34,346 bases of DNA from Candidatus Burkholderia verschuerenii (GCF_001189365.1 NZ_LFJJ01000037.1:1-34346), one strand, 5' to 3'; positions 8,925 to 18,240 are shown, counted from the first letter of the stretch. The notes: a model not told the origin generated them from the letters alone. A program made the numbers and translations.

Positions 8925-9911
8925 ATGAATATCACTCTGTTCCAAAACATATTCACGCACTATCAGGCCGCGATTGACGCGTTCCTGAATGCGGGAATCT
9001 CGCGCACCATCAGCGCGTTTCTCCCGGTCGCCACAACGTGCTTGGGTATCTACTTCATCCTGTACGCTTGGGCCGGGATTCGGGGCAAGGTGCAGGACTG
9101 GGGTAACGATATGGTCGCGCGCACGATCAAGCTCGTTCTCATTCTGAGCATTGGCTTTTCGGTCGCCGGCTACGGTACATACGTGCTCAATCCTGTCCTG
9201 AATCTGCCGAACGATCTAACGACCGTTGTAACCGGGCAAACGGCCGACTCGGTTGCCGGGCCGTCGATCCTCGATCAGCAGCTTGGCAAGGCGATGGACA
9301 TGGGGAACGACGCAATGTCGCAAGGTGGCATCACGTCGTCGAGCGGGTTTTCGTACTACCTCGCGGGCATCGTGTTCTATCTCGCCGGCATCATCATGAC
9401 TGTCTACGCCGCGTACCTCATCCTGCTATCAAAGGGGATGCTGACCGTGTTGCTCGCCTTCGGCCCGATCTTCGTCGGTTGTCTCATCTTCGACGTGACC
9501 AAACGTTTTTTCGATGCGTGGCTCGGCCTCATCGTCAATTACATCTTCGTCAACGTGTTCGCGGTAACGATCGTGTCGTTCACGTTCGTCGCCTTCCAGC
9601 AATACCTTTCGGCGATGACCTCGGAATCGGGCCTTGGCGGTGCGCTCGGCCTGCTCGTTATCGCGATCATCGACATTCTCATCATCATGGGCGTGCCGCA
9701 TGTCGCATCGAGCCTCGCGGGTGGCTCGCCGGTTGGTACTGGCTTCGGCAATTGGGTCGTCTCGACGGCAACGGGCGGCGCTTCGCGCGTGCTCGCCGGC
9801 AAGCTCGGCCAAGGTGCGAAGTGGTCGGGCGGCAAAGCGGGCCTCGGCGCGAAGGCTGCGGCTCGCGCCGCAACGAGTCGATTCCGCATGAACAGCGTCA
9901 AGGGGCTTTAG
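8925..9911 (+). CDS. virB6: VirB6/TrbL-like polytopic membrane protein
   Basis: The 328-residue product has at least five hydrophobic segments (about residues 27-50, 62-82, 140-185, 197-222 and 238-262), as expected of the VirB6 inner-membrane channel subunit. After the last span, Gly/Ala/Lys-rich sequence forms a cytoplasmic tail. It is the last gene before a strong terminator. Confidence 0.9.
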   Translation: MNITLFQNIFTHYQAAIDAFLNAGISRTISAFLPVATTCLGIYFILYAWAGIRGKVQDWGNDMVARTIKLVLILSIGFSVAGYGTYVLNPVLNLPNDLTTVVTGQTADSVAGPSILDQQLGKAMDMGNDAMSQGGITSSSGFSYYLAGIVFYLAGIIMTVYAAYLILLSKGMLTVLLAFGPIFVGCLIFDVTKRFFDAWLGLIVNYIFVNVFAVTIVSFTFVAFQQYLSAMTSESGLGGALGLLVIAIIDILIIMGVPHVASSLAGGSPVGTGFGNWVVSTATGGASRVLAGKLGQGAKWSGGKAGLGAKAAARAATSRFRMNSVKGL

Positions 9912-9929
9912 CGATCTGACCATCGGGAC

Positions 9930-9959
9930 AAAGCGGCGGGTTTCCGCCCGCTGCTTTTT
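9930..9959 (+). terminator. rho-independent terminator after virB6
   Basis: AAAGCGGCGGG pairs with CCCGCTGCTTT (11 pairs including one G-T) around a TTTCCG loop and runs into a T stretch. It separates the virB2-virB6 operon from the virB7-virB10 operon. Confidence 0.88.
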
Positions 9960-9973
9960 CTGCGCCCTACCAC

Positions 9974-10017
9974 ATCAAAAACTACTGTTTTGATAAATCA
10001 AAACGTGCTATCTTGAT
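9974..10017 (+). promoter_or_regulatory. tandem operators before virB7
   Basis: Two copies of the transfer operator lie head to tail: ATCAAAA-N7-TTTTGAT (9974-9994, perfect) and ATCAAAA-N7-TCTTGAT (9997-10017, one mismatch), with centres 23 bases apart, roughly two helical turns. A possible extended -10, TGcTATCTT (10006-10014), lies in the second operator; the -35 is weak. This would be the repressed promoter for virB7 to virB10. Confidence 0.7.
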
Positions 10018-10049
10018 TATCGATCATCTAGTTCCTGGGAGTCCAAACC

Positions 10050-10238
10050 ATGCGCTACACCATCCTCGCTTTGCTTGCGCTGCTGCTTGCGGCCTGCGCA
10101 TCAGGCCCGGCAAAGCCGGTCACGTGCGACGGTTCCAACCTTCGCCCGATTAATCCCGGCTACTCGGTGCAGTACCAGCCGAAGGCTGACGTTTCTTCGG
10201 CTGCGCCGGCTTCGGCTGCGTCGGCCGCTCATCCTTGA
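10050..10238 (+). CDS. virB7: VirB7-like lipoprotein
   Basis: The 62-residue lipoprotein has the lipobox LLAAC at residues 12-16, then CDGSNLRPINP, typical of short VirB7/TraN proteins that anchor VirB9 in the outer membrane. The C-terminus is Ala/Ser-rich and low in complexity. It is the first gene of its operon, followed by virB8 after 17 bases. Confidence 0.83.
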   Translation: MRYTILALLALLLAACASGPAKPVTCDGSNLRPINPGYSVQYQPKADVSSAAPASAASAAHP

Positions 10239-10255
10239 ACTGACGGAGTGACGTA

Positions 10256-10969
10256 ATGCAACCGATGACGCCCGAAGAAGAGCGCGAGTATTTCGCTCAA
10301 GCTCGCACGTGGGACGTAGACCGCGTGACAAAAGCGGAAGCGAGCGAAAAGCGTGCATGGACTGTTGCGCGCTGGCAGTGGATTTTCATGGTGCTGCTTG
10401 TTGTGCTCTGCATCGTGTTGGCCGCTGCCCGCAAGGTCTATCCGTTCCTGATCGTCCAGCACGCGGACGGCACGACGGAAACGACCGACCTGCTCTCGAA
10501 CTCGCAATCGACGTATCAGGAAGCGCTCAACCAGTATTTCATCCGGCAGGCCGTGGCCGCGCGCGAGAACTACAACTACTCGCAGGCGCAGACGCTGTAC
10601 AACACGGCGCAGTTGTTCAACTCGCCGGAACAGCAGAAGGTCTACAAGGCGCAGTCCGACCCGGATAACGCTGAATCGCCCTCGGCGAAGTATTCGAACC
10701 GCTTCGATGTGACGCTCGACGAGAATAGCCCGCCTGTGACGCAGGATTTCAACAAGCACACTGGCATCACGATCGCAACGTACCGTTGGCGCCAGATTGT
10801 GACGCCGAAGGATGGAAGCCTCCCGGCGAAGCCCGTCAACTGGATTTCGACGATCACGTACAAATACGTCGGCACGCCGGCTAACCCGAAGGTTCGCTCG
10901 ATCAATCCCTTGGGCTTCCAAGTGATTGACTATCGCCGCGACCCCGACCAAGGAGGGGCACTGCAATGA
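10256..10969 (+). CDS. virB8: VirB8-like inner-membrane protein
   Basis: The 237-residue product has a short cytoplasmic N-terminus, one membrane span (about residues 41-58), and a periplasmic domain with NTF2-like features (YFIRQAVAARENYNY, TYRWRQIV, ISTITYKY). VirB8 nucleates assembly of the channel. The stop overlaps the virB9 start (ATGA). Confidence 0.93.
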   Translation: MQPMTPEEEREYFAQARTWDVDRVTKAEASEKRAWTVARWQWIFMVLLVVLCIVLAAARKVYPFLIVQHADGTTETTDLLSNSQSTYQEALNQYFIRQAVAARENYNYSQAQTLYNTAQLFNSPEQQKVYKAQSDPDNAESPSAKYSNRFDVTLDENSPPVTQDFNKHTGITIATYRWRQIVTPKDGSLPAKPVNWISTITYKYVGTPANPKVRSINPLGFQVIDYRRDPDQGGALQ

Positions 10970-11790
10970 AACGCTTCCCTGCCCTCTTGGCCGCGCTGCT
11001 GATTGCTGCGGCTGTCGTTCCGAGCCTCGCCTGTGCCGAGTCGATTCCGATGGCGAGCCCCGAAGATTCGCATATCCGCGTGGTCAAGTATGACCGTGCC
11101 GACGCGGTGCGCTTGGTGGTGGCCTACGGCCAGCGCACGCACATCGAGTTCGGCGCTGGTGAGGTCGTGACGTATGTTTCGACCGGCGACGATGCGGCTT
11201 GGGACGTTGGCCCGGAGAAGAACATCAAGAATCACTTGTTCCTTAAGCCGGTCGATAAGTTTCCGCAAACCAACTTGGTCGTCGTGACGAACAAGCACAC
11301 GTACAACCTGAATCTCGTCGTCGGCTCGAAAGCAACCTACTACGCCGATCTGCTGTACGTGTACCCGGATGAGCTCAAGGCAAAGGCTGACGCCAAGCGT
11401 GCGCAATCGACGCTTGACGCCGCGAGCGCCGGCAGCGAGCCGAAGCCCGGCGACAACACAAACTATTGGGTGCAGGGCTCGGAAGAGCTCACGCCCTCGC
11501 GCGCATGGGATGACGGGCGTTTCACGTACATCGAATTCCCGGCCGGCGCGCAGTTGCCCGCCATGTATACGGTCGGCGACGACGGCGACGAAGTAATCGC
11601 CAATCCGTCCGTCGATCCGAATACGGGCGTGCTGTCGCTGCCCTACCTCGTCAAGAAAATCGTTCTTCGGCGCGGTGACAAGCTCGTTGCGTGTGTGTTC
11701 AACAAGGGCTATACCGGGCCGGGCCGTGGCTCGCCTACCGGCACGATTTCGAAGAGCGTAGTCCGCACGATCAAGGGGAGCCCGCAATGA
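10966..11790 (+). CDS. virB9: VirB9-like outer-membrane core protein
   Basis: The 274-residue secreted protein has a signal peptide with cleavage near ACA, residue 24. IRVVKYDRADAVRLVVAYGQRTHIEFGAGE-type strands and the C-terminal FTYIEFP and AVYTVGDDGDE-like block are the VirB9/TrbG signature. It forms the outer-membrane core with VirB7 and VirB10. The stop overlaps the virB10 start (ATGA). Confidence 0.94.
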   Translation: MKRFPALLAALLIAAAVVPSLACAESIPMASPEDSHIRVVKYDRADAVRLVVAYGQRTHIEFGAGEVVTYVSTGDDAAWDVGPEKNIKNHLFLKPVDKFPQTNLVVVTNKHTYNLNLVVGSKATYYADLLYVYPDELKAKADAKRAQSTLDAASAGSEPKPGDNTNYWVQGSEELTPSRAWDDGRFTYIEFPAGAQLPAMYTVGDDGDEVIANPSVDPNTGVLSLPYLVKKIVLRRGDKLVACVFNKGYTGPGRGSPTGTISKSVVRTIKGSPQ

Positions 11791-12989
11791 GTATCTTCGA
11801 TCGCTTCAAACGCGACCAGGCGGAGCCGGATGCCGCAGCGAATCAGTTGGGCGGCGAACCGGCGCACGTCGAAGGCGATCGCGGCATTCCTTCGGTCAAC
11901 ACGAAGCGCCGTTCCTCGCTCCTGACGCGCTTGTTTGCAGGCGTGCTGTTCCTGTTCGCACTCGCGCTGCTCGCCGTATCGGGGTGGACGCTGTACAAGA
12001 AGTACCTCGCGCCGGCTGAATCCCCGGCACAAGCTACGCCGAAGAAGCGCGACGAGCTCGGCAATGGCTCGCCGCTCGACTTGTCCAAGGCTAAGCCGTC
12101 GCTGCCGGCCTCCCAGCCGGCAGGATTCGCGCAGGCGGCATCTGCGCCCGCAGCGGCGTCGCAACCCGCACAGGCCACGCAGCCGGTGCGCGTACAGGGC
12201 CAGCAGAAAGCGCCTCTCACGCCCGCTGAACGCAAGCGGGAAAAGGGCATGATGTACGGTAGTGGTGAGTCTGCGCAGCCTGTGCAACCGCCTCCCGGCG
12301 GTGGCGCTGGTGGTGGTGCTCTGCTCGGCGGCAATGGGAACTCGCAGCAAAACGGGCTCGGCTCGATGCTGACGAGCACGCGCACGCCGATGGCTGTCGC
12401 GACGATGCTGCCCGACCCTGATTACCTCGTCCAGAAGGGCACGGTTATCGACTGTATCGCGCAGTCTGCTATCAACACGACGCAGCCGGGCATGTTGAAT
12501 TGCCTCGGCTCCGACGACGTGTATAGCAAGAGCAATCGCGTGATCCTGCTCGATCGCGGCACGGTCTATCACGTCGAGTATCAGCGCGGCTTGAATCAGG
12601 GACAAGACCGGATTTTCATGCTCGCGAGCCGTGCCGATACGCCGCAGAATGTGTCGATCGACCTCGACTCGCCCGTTACCGACGCACTCGGTCGCGCTGG
12701 CCTCACTGGCACGATCAACACGCACTTTTGGCAACGCTTCGGCGGCGCAATCATGGTCGGCTTGGTCGGCGACCTCGGGCAAGCGGTCACAAACCGGGCC
12801 ATGTCAAGCGGCAGTCAGTTCAGCGTCAACAACACGACGCAAAGCACAAGCAGCGCGGCCGACGTTGCGCTTCAAAACTCCGTCAACATCCCGCCGACAC
12901 TCGAACATAACCAAGGCGCGCATATCAAGCTGTATATCGCGCGTGACCTTGACTTCCGAAGTGTGTACGGCCTCGCGGAACAGCAGTAA
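11787..12989 (+). CDS. virB10: VirB10-like core protein
   Basis: The 400-residue product has one membrane span (about residues 49-68), then a long Pro/Ala/Gln-rich periplasmic linker to about residue 185, then the VirB10/TrbI beta-barrel domain with the KGTVIDC, DRGTVYHVEYQ and RDLDFRSVY strands. It spans the envelope and senses ATP use by VirB4/VirD4/VirB11. The start was set by the ATGA overlap with virB9. Confidence 0.94.
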   Translation: MSIFDRFKRDQAEPDAAANQLGGEPAHVEGDRGIPSVNTKRRSSLLTRLFAGVLFLFALALLAVSGWTLYKKYLAPAESPAQATPKKRDELGNGSPLDLSKAKPSLPASQPAGFAQAASAPAAASQPAQATQPVRVQGQQKAPLTPAERKREKGMMYGSGESAQPVQPPPGGGAGGGALLGGNGNSQQNGLGSMLTSTRTPMAVATMLPDPDYLVQKGTVIDCIAQSAINTTQPGMLNCLGSDDVYSKSNRVILLDRGTVYHVEYQRGLNQGQDRIFMLASRADTPQNVSIDLDSPVTDALGRAGLTGTINTHFWQRFGGAIMVGLVGDLGQAVTNRAMSSGSQFSVNNTTQSTSSAADVALQNSVNIPPTLEHNQGAHIKLYIARDLDFRSVYGLAEQQ

Positions 12990-12996
12990 CGCGAGC

Positions 12997-13027
12997 ACTC
13001 CCCGGTGAGCTCCGGGGAGTTTTTCTT
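12997..13027 (+). terminator. terminator or attenuator between virB10 and virB11
   Basis: A perfect nine-pair stem, ACTCCCCGG/CCGGGGAGT, with loop TGAGCT is followed by TTTTTCTTT. It lies directly after virB10 and just before the virB11 ribosome site (GAGGG, 13029-13033). It should lower or end transcription inside the virB cluster unless an antiterminator acts. Confidence 0.85.
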
Positions 13028-13040
13028 TGAGGGCCATGCT

Positions 13041-14183
13041 ATGCAACCGCAACACCACAATGGAACGAACGGCGTCGATTCTGGCGTCCTGTCGAAAATG
13101 CCGATGGAGTACGGCGAGGCGCGTCCCGCGAAGGATGAGCGCGCAACGTCGCTGCTGACGTATCTCGGCGAAGGGCTCGGCGAGTTCATGGACGATCCTG
13201 AGATAACCGACATTACGATCGACTATCCCGGTATGGTCGGCACGCTCGCGTCGGACGGCTGGATTTTTCACAAGCGCGAGAACATTACCGAGCACTGGTG
13301 CCGCAACATCGCGTATGCGCTCGCGAGCTATCGCAAGCAAAAAATCAGCGAGGAAAAGCCGCTGCTCGGCGGCACGTTGCCGAATGGCGAACGCGTAGCA
13401 ATCGCGCTGCCGCCCGCAACGCCTGCCGGCGAAGTGTCCATTTCGATCCGCAAGCCTTCGCGTCGCCGGCTGTCGATCAAGGAGATTGAGGCGGGCGGTG
13501 CATTCGAAGATACGATCTGCGAGTACGACACGACCGAAGAGCAACAGAAGCAAATCCGCCTCGCGCCCGAAGAGTACGAACTGTGGGATCTCTTCATTAA
13601 GCGGCGCTTTGTGGAGTTCATCGAACGCGCTGTCGCTGTCTACCGAAAGAACTTCATCGCCTCCGGCGCAACGGGTAGCGGCAAGACGACGATCGGTAAA
13701 GCGATCGCCGACTTAATCCCTGCGAACGAACGCCTTATCACGATCGAGGACACGCCTGAAATGGATCTGCCGGTGCATCCGCACCGCGTCCACCTGTTCT
13801 ACAGCAAAGGCGATCAGGGCGTTTCCAAGGTCACGGCGAAAGACCTGCTCGAAAACTGCCTGCGGATGAAGCCCGATCGCATCCTGCTTTCCGAGCTCCG
13901 ATCGGATGAGGCGTATTACTACCTGCGCAACGTGAATAGCGGGCATCCCGGCTCGATCACGACGATTCACGCTGATTCCGCGCCGCTCACGTTCACGCAA
14001 TTGCTGCTGCTCATCAAGGATAGCCGCAGTGGTGGCGGCATGACGAATACAGAGATTTATGCGCTGCTGCACGCGCTGGTCGATGTCGTCGCGCACTTCA
14101 AGTTTGACACCGTGAAGCGCAAGCGCGTCTGCACTGGCATCTATTTCGATCCGTTCAAGAAGAGGATGGCGATCCGTGGCTAA
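13041..14183 (+). CDS. virB11: VirB11 traffic ATPase
   Basis: The 380-residue product is a hexameric ATPase of the VirB11/GspE family at the cytoplasmic face of the channel. Walker A is GATGSGKT (209-216), followed by the Asp box LITIEDTPE (from residue 232) and the Walker B/His-box region ILLSELRSDEAYYYLRN...HPGSITTIHA. The N-terminal domain is normal. ATG 13041 has GAGGG seven bases upstream. Its 3' end overlaps virD4 by 8 bases. Confidence 0.95.
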   Translation: MQPQHHNGTNGVDSGVLSKMPMEYGEARPAKDERATSLLTYLGEGLGEFMDDPEITDITIDYPGMVGTLASDGWIFHKRENITEHWCRNIAYALASYRKQKISEEKPLLGGTLPNGERVAIALPPATPAGEVSISIRKPSRRRLSIKEIEAGGAFEDTICEYDTTEEQQKQIRLAPEEYELWDLFIKRRFVEFIERAVAVYRKNFIASGATGSGKTTIGKAIADLIPANERLITIEDTPEMDLPVHPHRVHLFYSKGDQGVSKVTAKDLLENCLRMKPDRILLSELRSDEAYYYLRNVNSGHPGSITTIHADSAPLTFTQLLLLIKDSRSGGGMTNTEIYALLHALVDVVAHFKFDTVKRKRVCTGIYFDPFKKRMAIRG

Positions 14184-16122
14184 AGCTCTCCGCATACTGG
14201 CCGGCATCGTTCTAACGGCCCTCTTCCTGGGCCTCATGTTCGGCTATCTGTCGAGCGCGCTTTTCGTACTGCTGTACACGCTCAAGTTCGACGTGCATCA
14301 GGTCGGCTTGCTGCGAACGTTCGAGTATGCGCGCTACTACTGGACTGACAACGCCGTGAAGTGGCGTTTGATCGTATCGTGGGCTATCGCCGGCCTCATA
14401 GTGGTCATGCCGATCGTTGGCATGATCGCAGTGGTGATTCGCAAGCTGCTGACCGGCGAAAAACTGTTCGGCGATGCTAAATGGGCGACGCCGCAAGAAG
14501 TGCAGGAATCCGGCCTGCTCGGCGAGCGCGGCATCATCGTCGGCAAGTACAAGGGCCGGTATCTGACGTTCGACGGCCAACAGTTCGTGCTGCTCTATGC
14601 GCCTACGCGATCCGGCAAGGGCGTCGGCGTCGTGGTGCCGAACTGTCTGAACTGGCCTGATTCGCTGGTCGTGCTCGACATTAAGCCCGAGCTCTGGCGT
14701 ATCGCGTCGGGCTTCCGTCGCAAGCATGGGCACGAGTGCTACCAGTTCTCGCCGCTCTCGCCGAATACGCATCGCTGGAATCCGCTGTACTACATTTCGG
14801 ACGATCGAAACAGGCGCATCACGGACATTCAGCAGATTGCAAATATGCTGGTTCCCGATCGTCCGGGCGTCGATCCGATCTGGACGGCCACGCCTCGCAA
14901 GCTGTTCCTCGGCGTCGTGCTGTACATGCTCGAAACGCCGGGCGTGCCGGTGACGCTCGGCGAATTGCTGCGGCAGCTTTCGACGGCCGAAGATACGGCG
15001 AGCTACTTCGCCCGCATCATCAACGAGCGCGAAGGCTCCGACAACGAGCTTAGTTTCGCTTGTACGCAAGCGCTCATCAGCTTCATCGGCATCGAGTCGG
15101 AGAAAACCCGTTCGGGCGTCAAGGAATCGCTCACGTCCACGCTGGAACTGTGGGCGAACCCGACAATCGACGCGGCGACGAGCGAGAACGATTTCGACTT
15201 GCGCGACCTTCGCAAGCGTCGCATGAGCGTGTTCCTGAGCCTGAAACCTGCGCAGCTTGAAATGCTCGCTCCGGTCATCAACCTGTTCTATCAGCAGGTG
15301 TTCAACCTGAACACCGAACAGATGCCCGAAGACAATCCCGAGCTCAAGTATCAGGTGCTTTTCGTCAACGACGAGTTTCCCGCCATCGGCAAGATCAGCA
15401 TCGTGGCGAAGGCAAACGCGTACATCGCCGGCTTCAATCTGCGCCTGCTCACGATCTGTCAGAGCCCGGCGCAAATCCGCTCCGTCTATGGTGCCGACGA
15501 TGCCGAGAGTTTCTTCGATAACCACGCGCTCGAAATCCTGTTCCGGCCGAAGAACAAGAAAATCGCGAAGGAAATTTCGGAGAACCTGGGGACTAAGACG
15601 ATCGACGTTACCTCGAAGAGTCGCCCGCACTTGGGCGGCAAAGGTGGGTCGAACAGTACGTCGCAGCAGGGGCGCGCGCTCATGCTCGCGCAAGAGCTCC
15701 GCAAGCTCGGCACGAAGCATCAAATCATCTTCTACGAGGAAATGGATAACCCGCTGTGGTGCGACAAGGTGCGGTACTACAAGGATCGCAATTTCAAGTC
15801 GCGTCTGTTGCCAGCGGCAACGGTGCCGGTGCTCGATCTGTCGGGCGTGCAGGCGCGGCAGGACGAGTTGCAGGCGCAGTACAAGGCGCAGCGCGAAGAG
15901 GCAGAAGCCGCAGAAGCCGCGGCCGATGCCGAGGCAGGTCAACCCGAGTACGTCGAAGTCACGCTCGACAACCTCGACAAGATCATGGCCGAGTCGCACA
16001 CGATCAGCCTCAACGATCTTGAGCTCCCCGACGAGCTCAAGGAGCAACTACCCGAAACGATTGCGAGCGAAGAAGAAGTCGATGAGCTCGTCAATCTCTT
16101 TTTGGCGGAAGCCGAAGCATAA
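14176..16122 (+). CDS. virD4: VirD4/TraG coupling protein
   Basis: The 648-residue product has two N-terminal membrane spans (about residues 5-35 and 65-90), then the ATPase domain with Walker A APTRSGKG (142-149) and Walker B VLFVNDEF (Asp399-Glu400). It brings the relaxase-DNA complex to the channel. The GTG start at 14176 overlaps virB11 and has AAGAGG upstream. The C-terminal 90 residues are Glu/Ala/Leu-rich and acidic, a tail that may contact substrates. Confidence 0.95.
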   Translation: MAKALRILAGIVLTALFLGLMFGYLSSALFVLLYTLKFDVHQVGLLRTFEYARYYWTDNAVKWRLIVSWAIAGLIVVMPIVGMIAVVIRKLLTGEKLFGDAKWATPQEVQESGLLGERGIIVGKYKGRYLTFDGQQFVLLYAPTRSGKGVGVVVPNCLNWPDSLVVLDIKPELWRIASGFRRKHGHECYQFSPLSPNTHRWNPLYYISDDRNRRITDIQQIANMLVPDRPGVDPIWTATPRKLFLGVVLYMLETPGVPVTLGELLRQLSTAEDTASYFARIINEREGSDNELSFACTQALISFIGIESEKTRSGVKESLTSTLELWANPTIDAATSENDFDLRDLRKRRMSVFLSLKPAQLEMLAPVINLFYQQVFNLNTEQMPEDNPELKYQVLFVNDEFPAIGKISIVAKANAYIAGFNLRLLTICQSPAQIRSVYGADDAESFFDNHALEILFRPKNKKIAKEISENLGTKTIDVTSKSRPHLGGKGGSNSTSQQGRALMLAQELRKLGTKHQIIFYEEMDNPLWCDKVRYYKDRNFKSRLLPAATVPVLDLSGVQARQDELQAQYKAQREEAEAAEAAADAEAGQPEYVEVTLDNLDKIMAESHTISLNDLELPDELKEQLPETIASEEEVDELVNLFLAEAEA

Positions 16123-16134
16123 GGAGTCACGCAA

Positions 16135-17799
16135 ATGGCAGATTCGATCGAACACAACGGCAATCGCGTTACCTCGATTCGCTTCGAGCGAAGCATGAGC
16201 CCGGACGGCTCGACGCCGACGTACAACCTCCGGTTTTTCGACGGTCGCAGGATCGTCGATCGCGCCGAACGCCTCTCGTCTGAGGCGACGGCGAAGCTGC
16301 TCGGCGATGAGAATTTTCGCGCGATGAACGCACTTGCGCCTGATCCGCACGGCGAGACTTCGGGCGTACTCAAGGGCGATAGCCTGAATCCGATGCAACC
16401 CTCGCAGTTCACGCCCGCAGGTATGCCGGCCTCCCCTGCCGCCAACGTGACGGCCGCAGCAGCGGCCAACGAGGCGAACGCGAAGAATGCGGCCAACGAC
16501 AACACCATCGAGCCCGATCGCGAGCTCGATAAGGACGTGAAGCAGTGGGTCGAGAAGCGATGGGGCGAGCGCTCGTCTGCGCCGGCCGCGCCGGTCAATG
16601 ACGATCCGTTTGCAGCCGAGTCCTCGAACTCGGTCGCGGACGTGAATTCGACGCTCGATGCCGGCGACGCCAACGTGCCGCAGTACAAGCGCGTCCAGCG
16701 CGAAAAACTGATGACGCCGGTTCCGTCGCATATTGCCCGGCGCTTCGCGCAAGGCAACAAGAATCAGTATTTCTTCGATCAGCAACGGCAAAAACTCGCT
16801 TTCGTGGACAGGGGCTTGCGTCTGGAAACGAAAGACGCGTCGCCCGTCGTCGCCGAATCGCTCGTCGAGATTGCGATGGCGCGCGGGTGGGAAACGCTTC
16901 GCGTGAAAGGCTCGAAGGATTTCCGTCGCGAAGTGTGGCTCGCGGCCGAGCTCGCGGGCGCGGAAGTCGTGGGCTATGACCCGACCGAAGCCGACAAGGA
17001 AATGCTCGAGCGCAAACTCGAAGAGCGCGGGATGCCGAAGCGCGAGGCCGCGCAGCGCGCGCACGTGGATCTGAATGCAGTTGAGCCCGCAGGCGCCGAA
17101 CTGGAGAAACCCGGCGAGAAGCCCGTAGGAGCGGCCGGCAAGAAGCGGGCGACACCGGAAGCCGCAGAAGAGCTCGCGACCGCCGCAGCGGGCGTTGTCG
17201 CGGGCCGGGTGTTGGCTCACGGTGCGGCACGCTATCAGCATGACGAGCGCAATGACGAAAGCTATTTCGTGCGCCTCGAAATGGCGGACGGCAAAGAGCG
17301 CGAGGTGTGGGGCAAAGACCTCAAGCGCGCGATGCGTGATGCGAGAGCGGACGTGGGCGACAACGTGACGTTGAAGCGCACCGGGCAAGAGCCGGTTGTC
17401 GTCAAGGAAGCGGTACGCGACGACAAGGGCGCAGTGGTCGGCTCGCGCGCGAAGGATGCTGTACTCAACGGATGGAGCGTTGAGAAAGCGCGCGACTTCC
17501 GCACGCTCGATGCGTCGCACTCGCTCGCCAAGCATCCCGATCTGCTCGGCGCACATGCCACGATGGCAACGACCGTCAAGGCGCTGGCGAACAAATATCC
17601 GAACATGGCCGGCAAGATTGAAGAGCGGTTCCGCGAAGGACTCGCGCAGCGCATCGAGCGCAACGAGCCGATTACGCCGCCGAAGGTGAGCTCGACCAAG
17701 GTCGAGCAACGGCAGGAACCGAAGCAACAGCAACGCCCGTCGCCGGCGCAGGAACGATCGGAGCGCACCCCGTCGCGTGGCCGTGAGGCCGAACGGTAA
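16135..17799 (+). CDS. LPD7 and KfrB domain protein
   Basis: This 554-residue soluble protein has two recognisable modules. Residues about 194-295 (PVPSHIARRF, KLAFVDRGLRLETK, ARGWETLRVKGSKDFRREVWLAA, GYDPTEAD) match LPD7, a domain usually found at the C-terminus of relaxases and large transfer proteins. Residues about 355-424 (GRVLAHGAARYQ, SYFVRLEMADGKEREVWGKDLKRA, VGDNVTLKR) match the KfrB domain. No relaxase motifs are present. It follows virD4 by 12 bases, so it may assist DNA processing or coupling. The Ala/Asn-rich stretch at 100-180 looks like a linker. Confidence 0.8.
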   Translation: MADSIEHNGNRVTSIRFERSMSPDGSTPTYNLRFFDGRRIVDRAERLSSEATAKLLGDENFRAMNALAPDPHGETSGVLKGDSLNPMQPSQFTPAGMPASPAANVTAAAAANEANAKNAANDNTIEPDRELDKDVKQWVEKRWGERSSAPAAPVNDDPFAAESSNSVADVNSTLDAGDANVPQYKRVQREKLMTPVPSHIARRFAQGNKNQYFFDQQRQKLAFVDRGLRLETKDASPVVAESLVEIAMARGWETLRVKGSKDFRREVWLAAELAGAEVVGYDPTEADKEMLERKLEERGMPKREAAQRAHVDLNAVEPAGAELEKPGEKPVGAAGKKRATPEAAEELATAAAGVVAGRVLAHGAARYQHDERNDESYFVRLEMADGKEREVWGKDLKRAMRDARADVGDNVTLKRTGQEPVVVKEAVRDDKGAVVGSRAKDAVLNGWSVEKARDFRTLDASHSLAKHPDLLGAHATMATTVKALANKYPNMAGKIEERFREGLAQRIERNEPITPPKVSSTKVEQRQEPKQQQRPSPAQERSERTPSRGREAER

Positions 17800-17814
17800 T
17801 CGGGAGACGAGAAT

Positions 17815-18240
17815 ATGGCAACGACGAAACCTCAACCGAAAGCGCAAACGACGGAGCGGCCGGAACCGAAAACCCGCAGCGGGCATATCACGCACGTAAC
17901 GGTCGCGAACGGCTCGCGCAACCTCGATGGCCCGATGCCGGGCCGTGGCGAGCGCGTAACGCTTCACTCACTGCCGCCGCGCGGCGTCCCGAGTGGCGCG
18001 TATCGCCTCGATACGGCGTCGCCGGCTGTCATCAAGGGCGGCGAAAGCTACGTCGGTGCCGTCGTCCACAAAGACGATCGGCACGTATTCCAGTCGGTCG
18101 GCACGAAGGTCGTGCGGCACGATCTTGACCGCTTCGATTTCAACAAGGTGCCGGCCCTTGGGGAAACGAAGCGCATCGACTACCTGCTTGGTCGAGCTCG
18201 CGCACATTCACTCACGCGCGAGAACGAGGCCGAGCGATGA
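17815..18240 (+). CDS. conserved transfer-operon protein, unknown
   Basis: The 141-residue product begins with about 35 polar, Thr/Lys/Pro-rich residues. The C-terminal half (YVGAVVHKDDRHVFQSVGTKVVRHDLDRF..VPALGETKRIDYLLGRA) resembles a small beta-rich module often seen near KfrB domains in plasmid proteins. No enzyme motif is visible. It lies between the LPD7/KfrB gene and the PH-domain gene, overlapping the latter by four bases (ATGA). Confidence 0.7.
   Translation: MATTKPQPKAQTTERPEPKTRSGHITHVTVANGSRNLDGPMPGRGERVTLHSLPPRGVPSGAYRLDTASPAVIKGGESYVGAVVHKDDRHVFQSVGTKVVRHDLDRFDFNKVPALGETKRIDYLLGRARAHSLTRENEAER

Noticed and set aside
14212..17967. Long - strand frames opposite virD4 and the LPD7/KfrB gene
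   Set aside because: They are shadows of well-supported + strand genes with no family features or ribosome sites.
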